Positions 19,563 through 27,425 of a DNA stretch of 64,000 bases are shown here, piece by piece. Made by a program: the position numbers and the translations under genes. This DNA is from Bacteroidales bacterium (GTDB taxonomy: Bacteria > Bacteroidota > Bacteroidia > Bacteroidales > VadinHA17): the NCBI GenBank assembly GCA_029210565.1, contig JARGFQ010000007.1, positions 62,001 to 126,000 on the forward strand, written 5' to 3'. How positions within the stretch are numbered: position 1 is the stretch's first letter; every line of letters begins with the position of its first letter. The notes under the pieces were generated by a model. The model had not been told where the DNA came from. It saw only the letters and a list, made by a program, of their open reading frames with translations, and searched no databases.

Positions 19563-19645
19563 CCATGGACGGTTGCTGCAGGGCTGCCCGGATTATGTAG
19601 GCGGGCTTGCAGGCTTTGTAATATTTAAAATAAAATTATATACAC

Positions 19646-19855
19646 ATGAAAAAAGCAGGTATCATTATTCTGATCATTGGACTGGCGTTGACAATTTTTA
19701 CAACGGTCACTTACTTTACAAAAGAAAAAGTTGTTGATCTGGGAGGGCTGGAGATCACGGCGAACAAGCGCCATAACCTTAACTGGTCGCCTTTTATTGG
19801 TATTGGCGTAATGGCGGTGGGAGGAGTCTTGATGCTGGTTCCGTTCAAAAAGTAG
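19646..19855 (+). CDS. Two-helix small membrane protein (DUF3185-like)
   Basis: 69 residues: a first helix MKKAGIIILIIGLALTIFTT, a soluble loop VTYFTKEKVVDLGGLEITANK, then NWSPFIGIGVMAVGGVLMLVPF. The layout and the loop wording KEKVVDLGGLEITA recur in small Bacteroidota membrane proteins that I associate loosely with DUF3185. The function is unknown. It ends just before a terminator shared with the opposing gene. Confidence 0.7.
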   Translation: MKKAGIIILIIGLALTIFTTVTYFTKEKVVDLGGLEITANKRHNLNWSPFIGIGVMAVGGVLMLVPFKK

Positions 19856-19885
19856 GCTGAGCCCGGTTCCGTGCATTGAGTACAA

Positions 19886-19922
19886 AGCCTGGACTGCAAG
19901 TTTTAAGCAGTTCGGGCTTTTT
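19886..19922. terminator. Hairpin between convergent genes
   Basis: AGCCTGGACTGC and GCAGTTCGGGCT pair (with G-U pairs) around AAGTTTTAA and are followed by TTTTT on the plus strand. It serves the 69-residue gene and overlaps the end of the opposing chimeric gene. Confidence 0.7.
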
Positions 19923-20775
19923 GCGCATGGAAATAGGTCAGTCCGTTCAGCACGGTCATATCCATTACTTTAAACCCGTAATCGTGAAGCAATAATGAAA
20001 CACTGCTCTTTGACATCCGGGCATTGGTTCTTGAATCCAGAATACTGTATAACCTGTTAATGAATGGGACACTCGAGTATATCGCATTTTCAATATCGTC
20101 AAGATAATCCCCGCCGGTAAATGCAGATGAGCTCTTGTTCAATGTATATCTGCCTATTTCCTTATTGTCAATGAAACGCCCAAGCAGGTTGCTTTGCTGA
20201 GGCATGATCCGGTAGCATGAACGGATAAATTCTGTAATCCCGGTGATCTTATTCAGTTCTGTCAGGTTCACCAGGGTTCTAGCCCTCTTCATCTCTTCGG
20301 CATCAAAATAGAAATGCTGCCTGAATGAAAGTACTACTATATCCTGCTCCCGTGCAAGTCCAAGCCTGCTGACATAATCAAGGAATGCCGATCCGCCTTC
20401 GGCGACCAGGGTGTCGAGAATGCTGCCGGCAATCTGCAGGTTTACCGGCAACTCGACATACGAGAGTCTGGTTGTCGTGGTATAATCACCCGAGGCCTTT
20501 GTAGGAGGATTATAGAATTCGTTCTTTGCCCCCTTGACAGAAAAGAGCAGTCCGGGCTGAAAATAGAAATCGGGTGCTATTGGGATATTAACGTTGACAC
20601 CGGCATGAAAACCTGTCAGAAGACCATTTTCAAGCTTATCACCGTTACTGTTCGTCCCGTTAATATTCTGGAAGTTAACCCCGCCCAGAAGACCGAAGCC
20701 AATCTGAGCCTGCATCGCCAGCGATGACAGGATTAGGATTGCGGATAATGTCAGAAACTTTATTTTCATTTTCAT
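19903..20775 (-). CDS. Chimeric gene: truncated outer-membrane barrel fused to an unrelated Bacteroidota domain
   Basis: 290 residues. Residues 1-114 have a signal peptide and the start of an OmpW/PorT-like eight-strand barrel (QIGFGLLGGVNFQNING, FYFQPGLLFSVKGAK, LSYVELPVNLQ), which normally continues for another 80-100 residues. At about residue 115 (nt near 20432) the sequence switches to ILDTLVAEGGSAFLDYVSRL and runs to MDMTVLNGLTYFHAQK. That matches, from memory, a stand-alone Bacteroidota hypothetical protein of about 160-170 residues with no secretion features. The frame is unbroken. An in-frame deletion joining two neighbouring genes is the simplest explanation; an assembly error is possible. 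A cytoplasmic-looking domain behind half a barrel is unlikely to work as built. Confidence 0.7.
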   Translation of the reverse strand: MKMKIKFLTLSAILILSSLAMQAQIGFGLLGGVNFQNINGTNSNGDKLENGLLTGFHAGVNVNIPIAPDFYFQPGLLFSVKGAKNEFYNPPTKASGDYTTTTRLSYVELPVNLQIAGSILDTLVAEGGSAFLDYVSRLGLAREQDIVVLSFRQHFYFDAEEMKRARTLVNLTELNKITGITEFIRSCYRIMPQQSNLLGRFIDNKEIGRYTLNKSSSAFTGGDYLDDIENAIYSSVPFINRLYSILDSRTNARMSKSSVSLLLHDYGFKVMDMTVLNGLTYFHAQKARTA

Positions 20776-20818
20776 ACAGTATTAAGTTTTCGATTTTATT
20801 TAATTGGAACAGAGACTA

Positions 20819-21490
20819 CTATTGGTTTGCTGCTTTTTCAGCTTCAGCTATCATCTTCTCATTGGCGGCGATCAGGAACTCCACCCTGCGGTTCTCGGTT
20901 CTCCCTTCAGCCGTATTGTTTTCGTATTTGGGAGTGGTTTCGCCAAACCCTTTAATTGTAAGACGGCTGGCTGCCGTACCCTGGCCCTCAAGATAACCAG
21001 AAACTACTGCGGCACGCCTTTCAGACAATGCCTGGTTGTAGGCTATGCTGCCCCTGCTGTCGGTATGACCCTGTATCTCAATATCTGTATCAGGATAGGC
21101 GTCAAGCACCTTGACAAGTTTATCAAGGCTTGTTCTGGCGTCGGCTGACAGTGTCGACTCATCAAATCCGAAAAGGACGTTACTGCTGAATTCAACAACT
21201 ATACCTTCTCCGACGCGTTCAACTTTCGCATCAGGAACGGTCTTCATTATCTCCTCAGCCTGCTTGTCCATCTGATTACCAATTATCGCACCCGTGGCAC
21301 CGCCTACCGTGGCACCTATAATAGCACCCAGGGCAGTATTTCCCGACGCTCTTCCAATAACGGCTCCCATGGCGCCTCCTGTCGCAGTCCCTACAACCGC
21401 ACCCTTCTGGGTCTTGTTCCATGATGCACAGCCTGATAACATCATTACCATGCTGACAATCATGATTAAACTCACTCTTAAAGTTCTCAT
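20819..21490 (-). CDS. OmpA-family lipoprotein with glycine-zipper segment
   Basis: 223 residues. Lipoprotein signal MVMMLSGC (Cys21), glycine-zipper region 29-75 (GAVVGTATGGAMGAVIGRAS and a second GAIIGATVGGATGAIIGNQM), then an OmpA C-terminal peptidoglycan-binding domain from about residue 98 (VLFGFDESTLSADARTSLDK, IEIQGHTDSRGSIAYNQALS, RLTIKGFGETTP, NRRVEFLI). It should anchor the outer membrane to peptidoglycan. It is transcribed divergently from the 61-residue membrane-protein gene, and its own promoter carries the island operator. Confidence 0.93.
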   Translation of the reverse strand: MRTLRVSLIMIVSMVMMLSGCASWNKTQKGAVVGTATGGAMGAVIGRASGNTALGAIIGATVGGATGAIIGNQMDKQAEEIMKTVPDAKVERVGEGIVVEFSSNVLFGFDESTLSADARTSLDKLVKVLDAYPDTDIEIQGHTDSRGSIAYNQALSERRAAVVSGYLEGQGTAASRLTIKGFGETTPKYENNTAEGRTENRRVEFLIAANEKMIAEAEKAANQ

Positions 21491-21547
21491 ATTTAATTAT
21501 TTAGATGTTTGTTAATATTTATTAGGAATAACCTGGAGATATTTTGA

Positions 21548-21612
21548 GAAAGATAGGCATGAAGGCGACGGTCAGCGTTACATAAATTTGTAAATGAGTT
21601 ACATGATTCACA
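21548..21612 (-). promoter_or_regulatory. Island operator/promoter E, driving the OmpA lipoprotein
   Basis: On the minus strand TGTGAATCATGTAA (21612-21599) is followed by 16 nt, TGTAA (21582-21578), 26 nt and TTTC (21551-21548) as the end of TATCTTTC. One base departs from the first box in the other copies and one from the -7 element, but all spacings are the same. It lies back to back with promoter C. Confidence 0.75.
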
Positions 21613-21631
21613 CATGAGAAAAGCAGTGATG

Positions 21632-21696
21632 TGTGAATTGTGTAATTCTTAATTGTCGTTGTGTAACTCCCGGGGCAATGTCTCTGCCTATCTTTG
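21632..21696 (+). promoter_or_regulatory. Island operator/promoter C, driving the Thivi_2564-type gene
   Basis: TGTGAATTGTGTAA at 21632-21645, 16 nt, TGTAA at 21662-21666, 26 nt, TTTG at 21693-21696 within TATCTTTG, an exact -7 element. With promoter E it forms an inverted repeat ATTCACACAT/ATGTGTGAAT around a 13-nt centre. Confidence 0.8.
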
Positions 21697-21719
21697 AATT
21701 CAACCAATACTATACAGTT

Positions 21720-21905
21720 ATGCCGCTACTTACTATTTTGATCATCCTGATTGTTGCAGGCGTTCTTTTATGGCTTGTCAACAATTACATCCCCATGGAC
21801 CGTAAAATCAAAAGGATCCTGAATATTGTCGTTGTGATTGTTGTGATAGTCTGGCTCCTTAAGTTATTCGGGGCATTTGAATACCTGAGTAACATTCAGG
21901 TTTAG
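21720..21905 (+). CDS. Thivi_2564-family small membrane protein
   Basis: 61 residues: MPLLTILIILIVAGVLLWLV, NNYIPMDRKIK, then ILNIVVVIVVIVWLLKLFGA. The central NxYIPMDRKIKxILN motif between two membrane helices defines the family. A longer in-frame ORF from 21633 is rejected because it would start inside the operator. The role is unknown; the protein is a putative inner-membrane stress protein. Confidence 0.85.
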   Translation: MPLLTILIILIVAGVLLWLVNNYIPMDRKIKRILNIVVVIVVIVWLLKLFGAFEYLSNIQV

Positions 21906-22054
21906 CATCTGCCTCTGAAACCGACAAGGCTAACCATGTTGAAATACTTCTGTTAATTGATGGTAAAACAGCCGCCTCTTGATGTCCCGAATGGTAATTT
22001 ATTCTTTATTTTGTATGATATTTAATTGTAAATGACCCGGTTTCAGTATAAAAC

Positions 22055-24994
22055 ATGTTTGCCGTAACCAAAAAAACAAAATCAAGAACCTCACCTGTCA
22101 GGAAAATCCCCAGAAAGGCTCCGGAAAAGTTTCCGATAGTTGGCATTGGTGCTTCAGCCGGAGGGCTGGAGGCACTGGAGCAGTTTTTGGGTAACATACC
22201 TGAGAAAATCAGGATGGCCTATGTTGTCATCCAGCATCTTGACCCGACTCAGAAGGGTATGTTGCCGGAACTGCTCCAGAGGATCACTTCCATGGAGGTT
22301 TACCAGGCAGCAGACCGTATGCCGGTAAAGGTTAATTCCGTATACGTCATCCCTCCGAATAAAAGCATGTCAATACTTAACGGGGTTCTTCACCTGTTTG
22401 AGCCGGTTGAAACCAGGGGTATGCGTCTCCCGATCGACTTTTTCCTCCGCTCCCTGGCAGATGACAGGCAGGATCTCAGCATCGGGGTCATCCTTTCAGG
22501 AATGGGTTCAGACGGAAGCACCGGCCTCAGGGCCATTAAGGAAAAAAACGGCATAGTGGCTGTCCAGGATCCGGCAGATGCAAAATTCGACAGCATGCCC
22601 CGCAGCGCTATCGAGTTTGTGCTGGTGGATATCATAGCCGCAGCACGTGAGCTGCCGGGCAGACTCATGGATTTTCTTAAGCACATCCCCGCAATCAGAT
22701 CAGACCTGAACACGGAGATAAAAGACAAGAGTTCCCTGGATAAAATAATTATTCTATTGCGGACTTATACCGGAAACGACTTCTCCCTGTATAAGAAAAA
22801 TACCCTTTATCGCCGGATTGAAAGACGCATGACCGTTCATAAGATTGATAAAATTGTCTCTTATGTGCACTTTCTCCAGGGAAATCCGAAGGAGGTGGAG
22901 ATTCTTTTCAAGGAGTTGCTGATAGGGGTGACCGGTTTCTTCCGCGATCCAGCAGTCTGGGTCAGGCTGAAAGATACACTTCTGCCCGAAATTCTCTCAG
23001 GGATTCAGCCAGGAACTATTTTGAGAGCCTGGGTCCCCGGCTGCTCCACAGGGGAAGAGGCATTTTCTCTGGCAATTGTATTCAGGGAGGCGCTGGAAAA
23101 GTTGAATCAGCATGGCGGCACCACCCTGCAGATTTTTGCCACTGACATTGATCCCGATGCGATTGATATCGCCCGGAGAGGGATATATCCGGCAAATATT
23201 GCTGCCGATATTTCGGCCGACCGGCTCAATAGGTATTTTATTTCAACTGAGGATGGGTACAGGATTAAGACTGAGATCAGGGAGATGGTTGTTTTTGCAC
23301 AGCATAATATTATCTTGCATCCTCCTTTTACCAAACTTGACATATTATCATGCCGCAACTTGCTGATATATATGGACCCTGAACTGCAGAAGAAACTCAT
23401 AGGGTTGTTTTACTACAGCACCAATCCTGACGGTATCTTGCTGCTGGGCGGCTCTGAGACCCTTGGTAACCAGAACCATCTGTTTACTCCGGTAGACACT
23501 AAACTGAAAATATACAAACGAACACAGTCGAGCCATCTGCCTGAATATTTTGATTTTCCCTCCTCATTTTCCAGGTCAAAATCATCAGTGACCAAAAATC
23601 TCCTCCCTGACACCAGGGATCTTAATTTTCAGGTTCTTGCCGACCGTCTTCTGTTGGATTACTATTCACCTGCCGGCGTACTTGTAAATGATTATGGCGA
23701 TGTGATTTACATCCACGGGCATACGGGCAGATATCTTGAACCGGCTGCCGGCAAGGCGAACATGAACATCTTTGCCATGTTGCGTGAAGGGCTTCGTAAT
23801 GAATTTCATCATGCCTTCCGCAGGGCTGTCACAAATAAGGAGACGGTTGTTTTGCACAACCTCCGGATCAACGCCAATGGCAATTCACAGTTAGTGGATA
23901 TTGAGATCAGGTGGATAGACAAGCCGGAGCTCCTGTACGGCACCTTAATGATCATCTTTGCCGAGGTGAAGGAGGCCGCTGTCATCAGCCCCGTTTCAAA
24001 GTCAAGGGGGCATTCCAAAGACTCAACGAGGGAGAAAGAGCTGGAAACCGAGTTGCAGCGGATGCGCGAGGTAATGCAGAATTCTCTCGAGGAGGTCCAG
24101 ACTTCACAGGAGGAGCTGCGGTCAACCAACGAGGAACTCCAGTCTACCAATGAAGAGCTGCAGTCTACCAATGAAGAGCTCACAACGTCAAAGGAAGAGA
24201 TGCAGAGCCTGAATGAGGAGCTTCAGACAGTAAATGCCGAATTACAGGCCAAGGTGGATGATTACTCCAGGGTTAACAATGACATGAAGAACCTGCTTAA
24301 CAGCACTGAGATTGCCACCCTGTTTCTCGACAAGGAATTAAACATCAGACGCTTTACTCTTCAGGCCACAAAGATCTTTAAACTCATTAAAAGTGACATC
24401 GGCCGACCCTTTACTGACCAGGTATCAGACCTTAATTATCCGGGACTGGCCGAAGATGCACGCGAAGTATTAAGGACTCTGATTTTTATCCAGAAGGAGA
24501 TCCCGGCTGTTGACGGTCGCTGGTTCCTGGTACGCATAATGCCCTACCGCACTTTTGATGACAGGATTGACGGCCTTGTAATTACTTTTATCAATATATC
24601 CGAGCATAAAAGAACCGAACAGAAATTACTCGAAAGCGAAAAGAAAAACAGAATTCTGTTAAGCGCCACCTCTGAAGTTACAATAGTCCTGGCAGATGAC
24701 AGTTCAGTAATGGACCTCAGCCCTGAAGCCGAATCTTTTTTCGGGAAGAACAGGGAGGAGTGTTTAAATAAGGATTTTGTCAGGATGTTTGTTCCTGAAA
24801 AATATCACAAAAGTGTTGAAAGGGATATTAAAGCGTTGCTCAGCAAGGGTTCTGGCGGGAGAATAAAAATCAGGGTTCTGACCGCAGCAGAAGAGATGCA
24901 GGTTGTGGATTTTTTTGTAAACTTATCGCTGAATAAAATGAAGAAGGCAGAAGGATTGATCCTGTCAACAAATACGCAACAGAAAAATGAATAA
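22055..24994 (+). CDS. CheB-CheR-PAS fusion protein without kinase or receiver
   Basis: 979 residues. Residues 25-215 are a CheB methylesterase domain with the Ser34 (GASAGG), His61 (QHLDP) and Asp153 (GMGSDG) triad. Residues about 225-490 are CheR: N-terminal helices (TLYRRIERRM), SAM-binding GCSTGEEAFSLAI, FATDIDPDAIDIARRG and SCRNLLIYM. Residues about 660-745 are a coiled coil with near-perfect repeats of STNEELQ. Two PAS domains follow (about 755-860 and 865-975). Many relatives continue into a histidine kinase; this one stops. No chemoreceptor, CheA or CheY is nearby, so the enzyme pair probably modifies and signals through an unknown partner. It overlaps the next gene by 8 nt. Confidence 0.93.
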   Translation: MFAVTKKTKSRTSPVRKIPRKAPEKFPIVGIGASAGGLEALEQFLGNIPEKIRMAYVVIQHLDPTQKGMLPELLQRITSMEVYQAADRMPVKVNSVYVIPPNKSMSILNGVLHLFEPVETRGMRLPIDFFLRSLADDRQDLSIGVILSGMGSDGSTGLRAIKEKNGIVAVQDPADAKFDSMPRSAIEFVLVDIIAAARELPGRLMDFLKHIPAIRSDLNTEIKDKSSLDKIIILLRTYTGNDFSLYKKNTLYRRIERRMTVHKIDKIVSYVHFLQGNPKEVEILFKELLIGVTGFFRDPAVWVRLKDTLLPEILSGIQPGTILRAWVPGCSTGEEAFSLAIVFREALEKLNQHGGTTLQIFATDIDPDAIDIARRGIYPANIAADISADRLNRYFISTEDGYRIKTEIREMVVFAQHNIILHPPFTKLDILSCRNLLIYMDPELQKKLIGLFYYSTNPDGILLLGGSETLGNQNHLFTPVDTKLKIYKRTQSSHLPEYFDFPSSFSRSKSSVTKNLLPDTRDLNFQVLADRLLLDYYSPAGVLVNDYGDVIYIHGHTGRYLEPAAGKANMNIFAMLREGLRNEFHHAFRRAVTNKETVVLHNLRINANGNSQLVDIEIRWIDKPELLYGTLMIIFAEVKEAAVISPVSKSRGHSKDSTREKELETELQRMREVMQNSLEEVQTSQEELRSTNEELQSTNEELQSTNEELTTSKEEMQSLNEELQTVNAELQAKVDDYSRVNNDMKNLLNSTEIATLFLDKELNIRRFTLQATKIFKLIKSDIGRPFTDQVSDLNYPGLAEDAREVLRTLIFIQKEIPAVDGRWFLVRIMPYRTFDDRIDGLVITFINISEHKRTEQKLLESEKKNRILLSATSEVTIVLADDSSVMDLSPEAESFFGKNREECLNKDFVRMFVPEKYHKSVERDIKALLSKGSGGRIKIRVLTAAEEMQVVDFFVNLSLNKMKKAEGLILSTNTQQKNE

Positions 24995-25538
24995 GAAGGA
25001 GCGGAATCTTACAGAAAGTCAGTTACTCCGGATAAAGGCCGAAGAGAAGCTGAAGCAGAAACGCAAGAAAATACCTTCAGAGATTCAGGAAGCTGATGCG
25101 AAAAAGCTTCTCCATGAACTTCAGGTTCATCAGATAGAACTGGAGATGCAGAACGAGGAGCTGAGGCAGGCAAATGCTATTGCCGAAGAGGCCCTCAGGC
25201 GTTATACGATGCTTTATGATTTTGCCCCCATGGGCTACTTTATCCTGGAGAGTGACGGCAGCATCGCAGATCTCAATTTCACCGGCGCCGAGATTTTGGG
25301 CGATAAGCGTTTCAGCCTTCTTAACAGTAACTTTAAGCTGTTCATTGCCGAATCGTCCAAGCCGGTATTCAATAAGTTCTTAAGGAAAGTCTATACAAGC
25401 ACTGCGAAGGAGTCATGTGAGCTTGTGCTCGGATACAATGGCAGGACTCCCTGTCATGTATATGTCGAAGGAGTTGTCACGGGGGATGACCGGCAATGCC
25501 TCCTTTCTGTAGTTGATATCTCAGGATTTAAAAAGTGA
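24987..25538 (+). CDS. PAS-domain protein with N-terminal coiled coil, no output domain
   Basis: 183 residues. The N-terminal half is a charged helix containing LLHELQVHQIELEMQNEELR, the segment typically placed before PAS in Bacteroidota hybrid sensors. The PAS core follows (YTMLYDFAPMGYFILESDGS, GRTPCHVYVEG, LLSVVDISGFKK). No kinase, cyclase or HTH domain is present. The 8-nt overlap with the CheB-CheR-PAS gene shows co-translation, and the two probably form one sensory complex. Confidence 0.87.
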   Translation: MNKKERNLTESQLLRIKAEEKLKQKRKKIPSEIQEADAKKLLHELQVHQIELEMQNEELRQANAIAEEALRRYTMLYDFAPMGYFILESDGSIADLNFTGAEILGDKRFSLLNSNFKLFIAESSKPVFNKFLRKVYTSTAKESCELVLGYNGRTPCHVYVEGVVTGDDRQCLLSVVDISGFKK

Positions 25539-25852
25539 TCCTCTCCATTACCTGATCTCCGGCTTTACTTGCCGGATGTCTGAGATTCCGATACCACCGG
25601 TCAACGGGGGGCTCCTGGTTCTTAGCGCGGGTTTTTTCTCTTGACTGACACGGGCTCCTCCTGCCTTCTTGCACGGGTTTTCCACCTTTTCTGACCTGTG
25701 ATCTCTCCTCTTTTCCCGGGTGTGAATTATATAATTCTTTGCCGGAATTGTGTAATGGTTCTATTGATGAAAAAATGAAACTTTGACTGGTACGAAATCA
25801 ATTGGCAATATGATGCTGATTGACCTTACACAATCACATTAATAACGATAAT
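25539..25852. other. Intergenic region with hairpins and an operator
   Basis: No gene is supported. A CCGGC-TTTACT-TGCCGG hairpin just after the PAS gene may end its transcript, C/T-rich repeats such as CACGGG(C/T) follow, and the right end contains island operator D with its leader. Confidence 0.5.
25721..25785 (+). promoter_or_regulatory. Island operator/promoter D, upstream of lipoprotein gene
   Basis: TGTGAATTATATAA at 25721-25734, 16 nt, TGTAA at 25751-25755, 26 nt, TTTG at 25782-25785 (AAACTTTG as a weak -7 element). The arrangement is identical to the other four island promoters. Confidence 0.75.
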
Positions 25853-26257
25853 ATGAAAACGAAAATCCTTACACTCACTCTGTTCATTCTGATTGCTTTC
25901 TGGTTCACATCCTGTTCCAAAAAGACATTTTTTCTTCAATCATCAGTTCTGCCCGCAGCTGAAGGTTATGTGGAAGTATCCAGAGATAAGTCCGAGAACT
26001 ATAAGATTAAGTTGGAACTAAAGAATTTTGCCGGAGCAGACAGATTGGATCCTTCAAACCTGACCTATGTGGTCTGGATGGTTACAGCAAGAGAGGCAGC
26101 AATAAATATAGGGCGGATAATTACATCGAATTCGCTTAATGTATCTTTTGAGACGCTAAGTTCCTTCAGGCCGGTTAAGATATTTATTACAGCTGAAGAA
26201 CAGGAGAATGCACGATATCCGGGTTCCATGGTGATCCTGTCAACTGACAGGTTTTAG
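25853..26257 (+). CDS. Small lipoprotein of a Bacteroidota stress-cluster family
   Basis: 134 residues from ATG 25853; an upstream TTG reading is rejected because it hides the signal. Lipobox WFTSC (Cys21). The beta-rich body has VVWMVTAREAAINIGRI and FRPVKIFITAEEQENARYP, wording I recall from uncharacterised Bacteroidota lipoproteins. It is probably anchored in the envelope; function unknown. It is controlled by operator D. Confidence 0.75.
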   Translation: MKTKILTLTLFILIAFWFTSCSKKTFFLQSSVLPAAEGYVEVSRDKSENYKIKLELKNFAGADRLDPSNLTYVVWMVTAREAAINIGRIITSNSLNVSFETLSSFRPVKIFITAEEQENARYPGSMVILSTDRF

Positions 26258-26335
26258 TCAGGAAGGTGCATGTGTTATTTATATGGCCGGCAGAAATGCA
26301 GTAATACCTGATAAGAATAATAAAAGGACAAGGAT

Positions 26336-26746
26336 ATGAAAGCTGAAGAACACTACAGGTCCGGCTCATTTGACTGGACTATTGTAAAGGATGCATTGAG
26401 ACGTGCATTGCCATCAGGGGCAAAACCTTCATGGAGAACTGGTGTGCCGGTCAAAAACCGTGATGTTGAGATATCTGTTTTGATCAATGATGTATTTGGA
26501 GGCGAAATCCTGAGAAAAGGCAACGGGAGGAGCTGGCAATTTTATAACCGCATCAATGATGAATGCGTTGATCTTGCCGGGCAGGAAGAAACCAGTTCAT
26601 GTGATGACTCCGCCTTCAAAAAATACTCTGACGCTCCGGCGAATAGTTCCGGTAATTTCGAGCAGAATGATTATTCAACGCTCTTCCTGAGGTTTGTAAC
26701 GGCCTTTGAGGAGACAGTCGGACTGGGCAAATACCAGATCGCATGA
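26336..26746 (+). CDS. YunG-like protein
   Basis: 136 residues. WTIVKDALRRALPSG, ISVLINDVFGGEIL and WQFYNRINDECVDLAGQE follow the pattern of YunG-family proteins, short cytoplasmic proteins of unknown role. The C-terminal third is probably helical and specific to this lineage. An A/G-rich stretch (AAAAGGACAAGGAT) precedes the ATG. The family assignment is moderately sure. Confidence 0.6.
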   Translation: MKAEEHYRSGSFDWTIVKDALRRALPSGAKPSWRTGVPVKNRDVEISVLINDVFGGEILRKGNGRSWQFYNRINDECVDLAGQEETSSCDDSAFKKYSDAPANSSGNFEQNDYSTLFLRFVTAFEETVGLGKYQIA

Positions 26747-26783
26747 ACTGTTAATGTGTTAATTATAACAAATACATAATCTC

Positions 26784-27254
26784 ATGAAAAAAATATTTAT
26801 TGTTTGTTTACTAGTATTAGGTCTGGGAGCTTTCGCCAAAGCACAGGATTACAATACAGGAATAGGGGTCAGGGCAGGGTTTAATCAGGGATTGACCGTA
26901 AAGCATTTCATTAGCCAGAGGTCAGCGCTTGAGTTTCTTGTCGCAACCAGGTGGAAGGGATTTGAACTCACCGGCCTCTATGAAGCTCATGCCCGGGCGT
27001 TTAACACTGACAGACTGAAATGGTTTTTCGGTTTCGGCGGACATGTGGGCTTCTGGAATGGAGATAACGTAAAATGGGGAGATCCCGGAGAAAAGTACAC
27101 TGTCCTGGGTATTGACGGAATACTGGGTCTTGAATACAGCTTTATTGAGGTGCCTTTCAATATAGGCATTGACTGGAAACCATCATATAATCTTTCAGGT
27201 TATCGTGGCTTCTGGGCTGATGGAGGTGCATTATCATTAAGATATATCTTCTGA
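26784..27254 (+). CDS. Small outer-membrane beta-barrel protein
   Basis: 156 residues with signal peptide MKKIFIVCLLVLGLGAFAKA. Alternating aromatic/hydrophobic strands (GIGVRAGFNQGLTVKHFI, LKWFFGFGGHVGFWNG, ADGGALSLRYIF) end in a terminal phenylalanine, as in eight-strand outer-membrane barrels. The function is unknown. It closes the island and is followed by a clear terminator. Confidence 0.75.
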   Translation: MKKIFIVCLLVLGLGAFAKAQDYNTGIGVRAGFNQGLTVKHFISQRSALEFLVATRWKGFELTGLYEAHARAFNTDRLKWFFGFGGHVGFWNGDNVKWGDPGEKYTVLGIDGILGLEYSFIEVPFNIGIDWKPSYNLSGYRGFWADGGALSLRYIF

Positions 27255-27321
27255 TAATCAATAGTATTCGATTAAATTTTTCATACGTAAGTTTTATTAT
27301 TTTTTTAAAGACATTTCAGTT

Positions 27322-27355
27322 CAGGTGCAGCCCCCAGGGCGCACCTGTTTATTTT
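27322..27355 (+). terminator. Intrinsic terminator after the barrel gene
   Basis: CAGGTGC (27322-27328) pairs with GCACCTG (27341-27347) and is followed by TTTATTTT. Confidence 0.75.
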
Positions 27356-27425
27356 GCCCCTATGCCTGACTCAAATCTTGCAACATTTTCTTACATTGCT
27401 TTCAAAATAACCAAACACAATTCCC

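Noticed and set aside
19614..19645. A possible sixth operator before the 69-residue gene (TGTAG-N16-TGTAA)
   Set aside because: The first box is poor and the position where TTTG should lie falls on the start codon, so it does not fit the promoter geometry.
21633..21719. N-terminal extension of the 61-residue membrane protein
   Set aside because: It would start within the operator and upstream of the -7 element.
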